From NCBI GenBank assembly GCA_937902455.1, contig CALELI010000004.1, forward strand, positions 1 to 5,856: a stretch of DNA of 5,856 nucleotides, written 5' to 3'. Below, in pieces: positions 5,320-5,856 of this stretch. Each line of letters starts with the position of its first letter. Position 1 is the first letter of the stretch. The notes beneath the pieces are model-generated. The model was not told the origin of the DNA. It did not search any database and was given only the letters and a program-made list of their open reading frames with translations. A program made the translations under genes and the position numbers. This DNA comes from an uncultured Prevotellaceae bacterium (lineage in GTDB: Bacteria; Bacteroidota; Bacteroidia; Bacteroidales; Bacteroidaceae).

Positions 5320-5856
5320 ATTTAGCTTCGCCAGAGAAGCGTACTTTTATTTCTGCGTCAAGAACTGTGGCACTGGATGCGATGTCGTCTGATTTCAGAA
5401 TCATCTTCCAGTAAACGAACTTCTTAGCCTTTATCTTCAGCCTCTTAATCTGAGGGCTTCGATTCGTATCGAACGTGAAGTTATTGAAGTCAATATCGCT
5501 GAAGTCAAGCAAGAAGCTTTCGACTTCCTTCTCGGCATAGTCGCTCTTACGGTTCGTCTGAACTGTTACGTTGACGTAGCCTCGGCTTTCAGGCTTAATG
5601 CCAAGCCACAGCATAGAGCTGTACTTACGTCTTGACGGTGCGCCGAAGTCCATAGAGCCTGTCTCGTAATAGCTACTGAACGGCTGAAGGTCGTCAATCT
5701 GTTCGCCTACGCCGACGAATTTAACGGGAACCTTAAGGTCATTCTTGATTGCAAGAACAACACCGCCCATTGTACGGCTTCCGATAAAATATTCCGATAA
5801 TATATCCTCACCCGACAATATCGAAAATGTCGAGATATCGATAACCCATAAGGGAA
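5318..5856 (-). CDS. Phage virion structural protein, C-terminal part (5' end outside window), with FtsY-like segment
   Basis: The reading frame is open to the right edge, so the gene is partial and its start is not visible. The last ~120 codons (about 5677-5318) contain the blocks YYETGSMDFG, SSMLWLGIKPESRGYVNVTV and RLKIKAKKFVYWK and end in KVRFSGEAK. I recognise this type as the C-terminal domain of structural proteins in Firmicutes phages, perhaps a tail/nozzle protein; the exact role is inference. The 30 codons before it (5767-5678) closely resemble FtsY, and 5856-5768 is AT-rich with different codon choice. The TTG at 5818 has no SD. The ATG at 5770 has only a weak GGAAG seven bases upstream; it would start the protein exactly at the FtsY-like part. 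The TAA stop overlaps the SD of the fibre gene downstream. Confidence is high that this is coding and moderate for structural protein. Confidence 0.8.
   Translation of the reverse strand, partial: PLWVIDISTFSILSGEDILSEYFIGSRTMGGVVLAIKNDLKVPVKFVGVGEQIDDLQPFSSYYETGSMDFGAPSRRKYSSMLWLGIKPESRGYVNVTVQTNRKSDYAEKEVESFLLDFSDIDFNNFTFDTNRSPQIKRLKIKAKKFVYWKMILKSDDIASSATVLDAEIKVRFSGEAK
5678..5767 (-). other. FtsY (SRP receptor GTPase)-like 30-codon segment embedded in phage gene
   Basis: The translation begins GGVVLAIKNDL, continues VPVKFVGVGEQIDDLQPF and then changes abruptly to phage-type sequence (SSYYETGSMDFG). In FtsY the corresponding region follows the TKLDGTAK block: GGVVLAIK (next to the G5 element), a two-strand core, then the conserved GVGE..DLxPF motif near the C-terminus. 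The match over ~30 residues is too specific to be chance. The P-loop, the DTAGR block and TKLD are absent, so the segment cannot be a working GTPase. It is in frame with the sequence on both sides. It may be a captured host fragment or a chimeric assembly. Confidence 0.75.
5781..5806. repeat. Imperfect 13-bp tandem repeat in AT-rich segment
   Basis: CCGATAAAATATT at 5781-5793 is followed directly by CCGATAATATATC at 5794-5806, with 11 of 13 positions identical. Nearby, ATATCGA occurs at 5818-5824 and again at 5835-5841, and CGACA/TGTCG (5813-5817 and 5828-5832) form a 5-bp inverted repeat. This clustering is seen only at the right end of the window. Confidence 0.55.

Noticed and set aside
5816..5818. 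TTG at 5818 as the start of the right-edge gene
   Set aside because: No SD precedes it and the frame is open to the window edge, so the gene most likely starts outside the window.
5813..5832. 5-bp inverted repeat as a terminator or operator
   Set aside because: The stem is short and AT-rich, there is no U-tract, and it lies in an open reading frame. It is kept only as part of the odd repeat-rich segment.

Overview
The window looks like part of the late structural (virion) operon of a tailed bacteriophage or prophage infecting a Gram-positive, probably Clostridia-like gut bacterium. All supported genes lie on the minus strand, so they read from the right edge to the left edge. The host guess rests on strong Shine-Dalgarno (SD) sequences (AAGGAG/GGAGG) before each gene with a visible start, on fibre and internal-virion protein types familiar from Firmicutes phages, and on a short Firmicutes-like FtsY fragment at the right end. 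No tRNA, rRNA, CRISPR array, insertion sequence or plus-strand gene was found.

Layout, right to left. (1) 5856-5318: the 3' end of a phage structural gene whose last ~120 codons look like a virion protein. It is preceded by ~30 codons that closely match the C-terminal part of the SRP receptor GTPase FtsY, and before that by a short AT-rich, repetitive stretch of unknown origin. (2) 5307-4372: a 311-residue fibre-like protein. (3) 4362-3721: a 213-residue beta-rich protein, possibly an appendage or receptor-binding component. (4) 3710-2643: a 355-residue coiled-coil and Gly-rich virion-associated protein with a dockerin-like calcium loop. (5) 2632 to beyond the left edge: a large protein (877 residues visible) with an N-terminal virion/membrane-interaction-like part, a disordered linker and a C-terminal zincin-type HELVH motif. 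The genes are packed tightly: at every junction the stop codon of one gene overlaps the SD of the next, so they are very likely cotranscribed and translationally linked. The order resembles the tail/nozzle, fibre, internal (ejection) protein block of podovirus-like phages, but that assignment is inference.

Two features stand out. First, a 54-residue ORF (690-526) lies wholly inside the large gene in the +1 frame. It has its own GGAGGT SD, ATGGC start, codon use typical of this phage, and a near-consensus extended -10 promoter upstream. In this stretch the host frame is low-complexity and uses unusual codons, as expected if one frame was overprinted on the other. It also sits exactly between the N-terminal virion module and the metallopeptidase module. 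Second, the FtsY-like fragment is fused in frame to a phage structural protein: either a real capture of host sequence or an assembly chimera near a contig end. Sequence alone cannot decide which.
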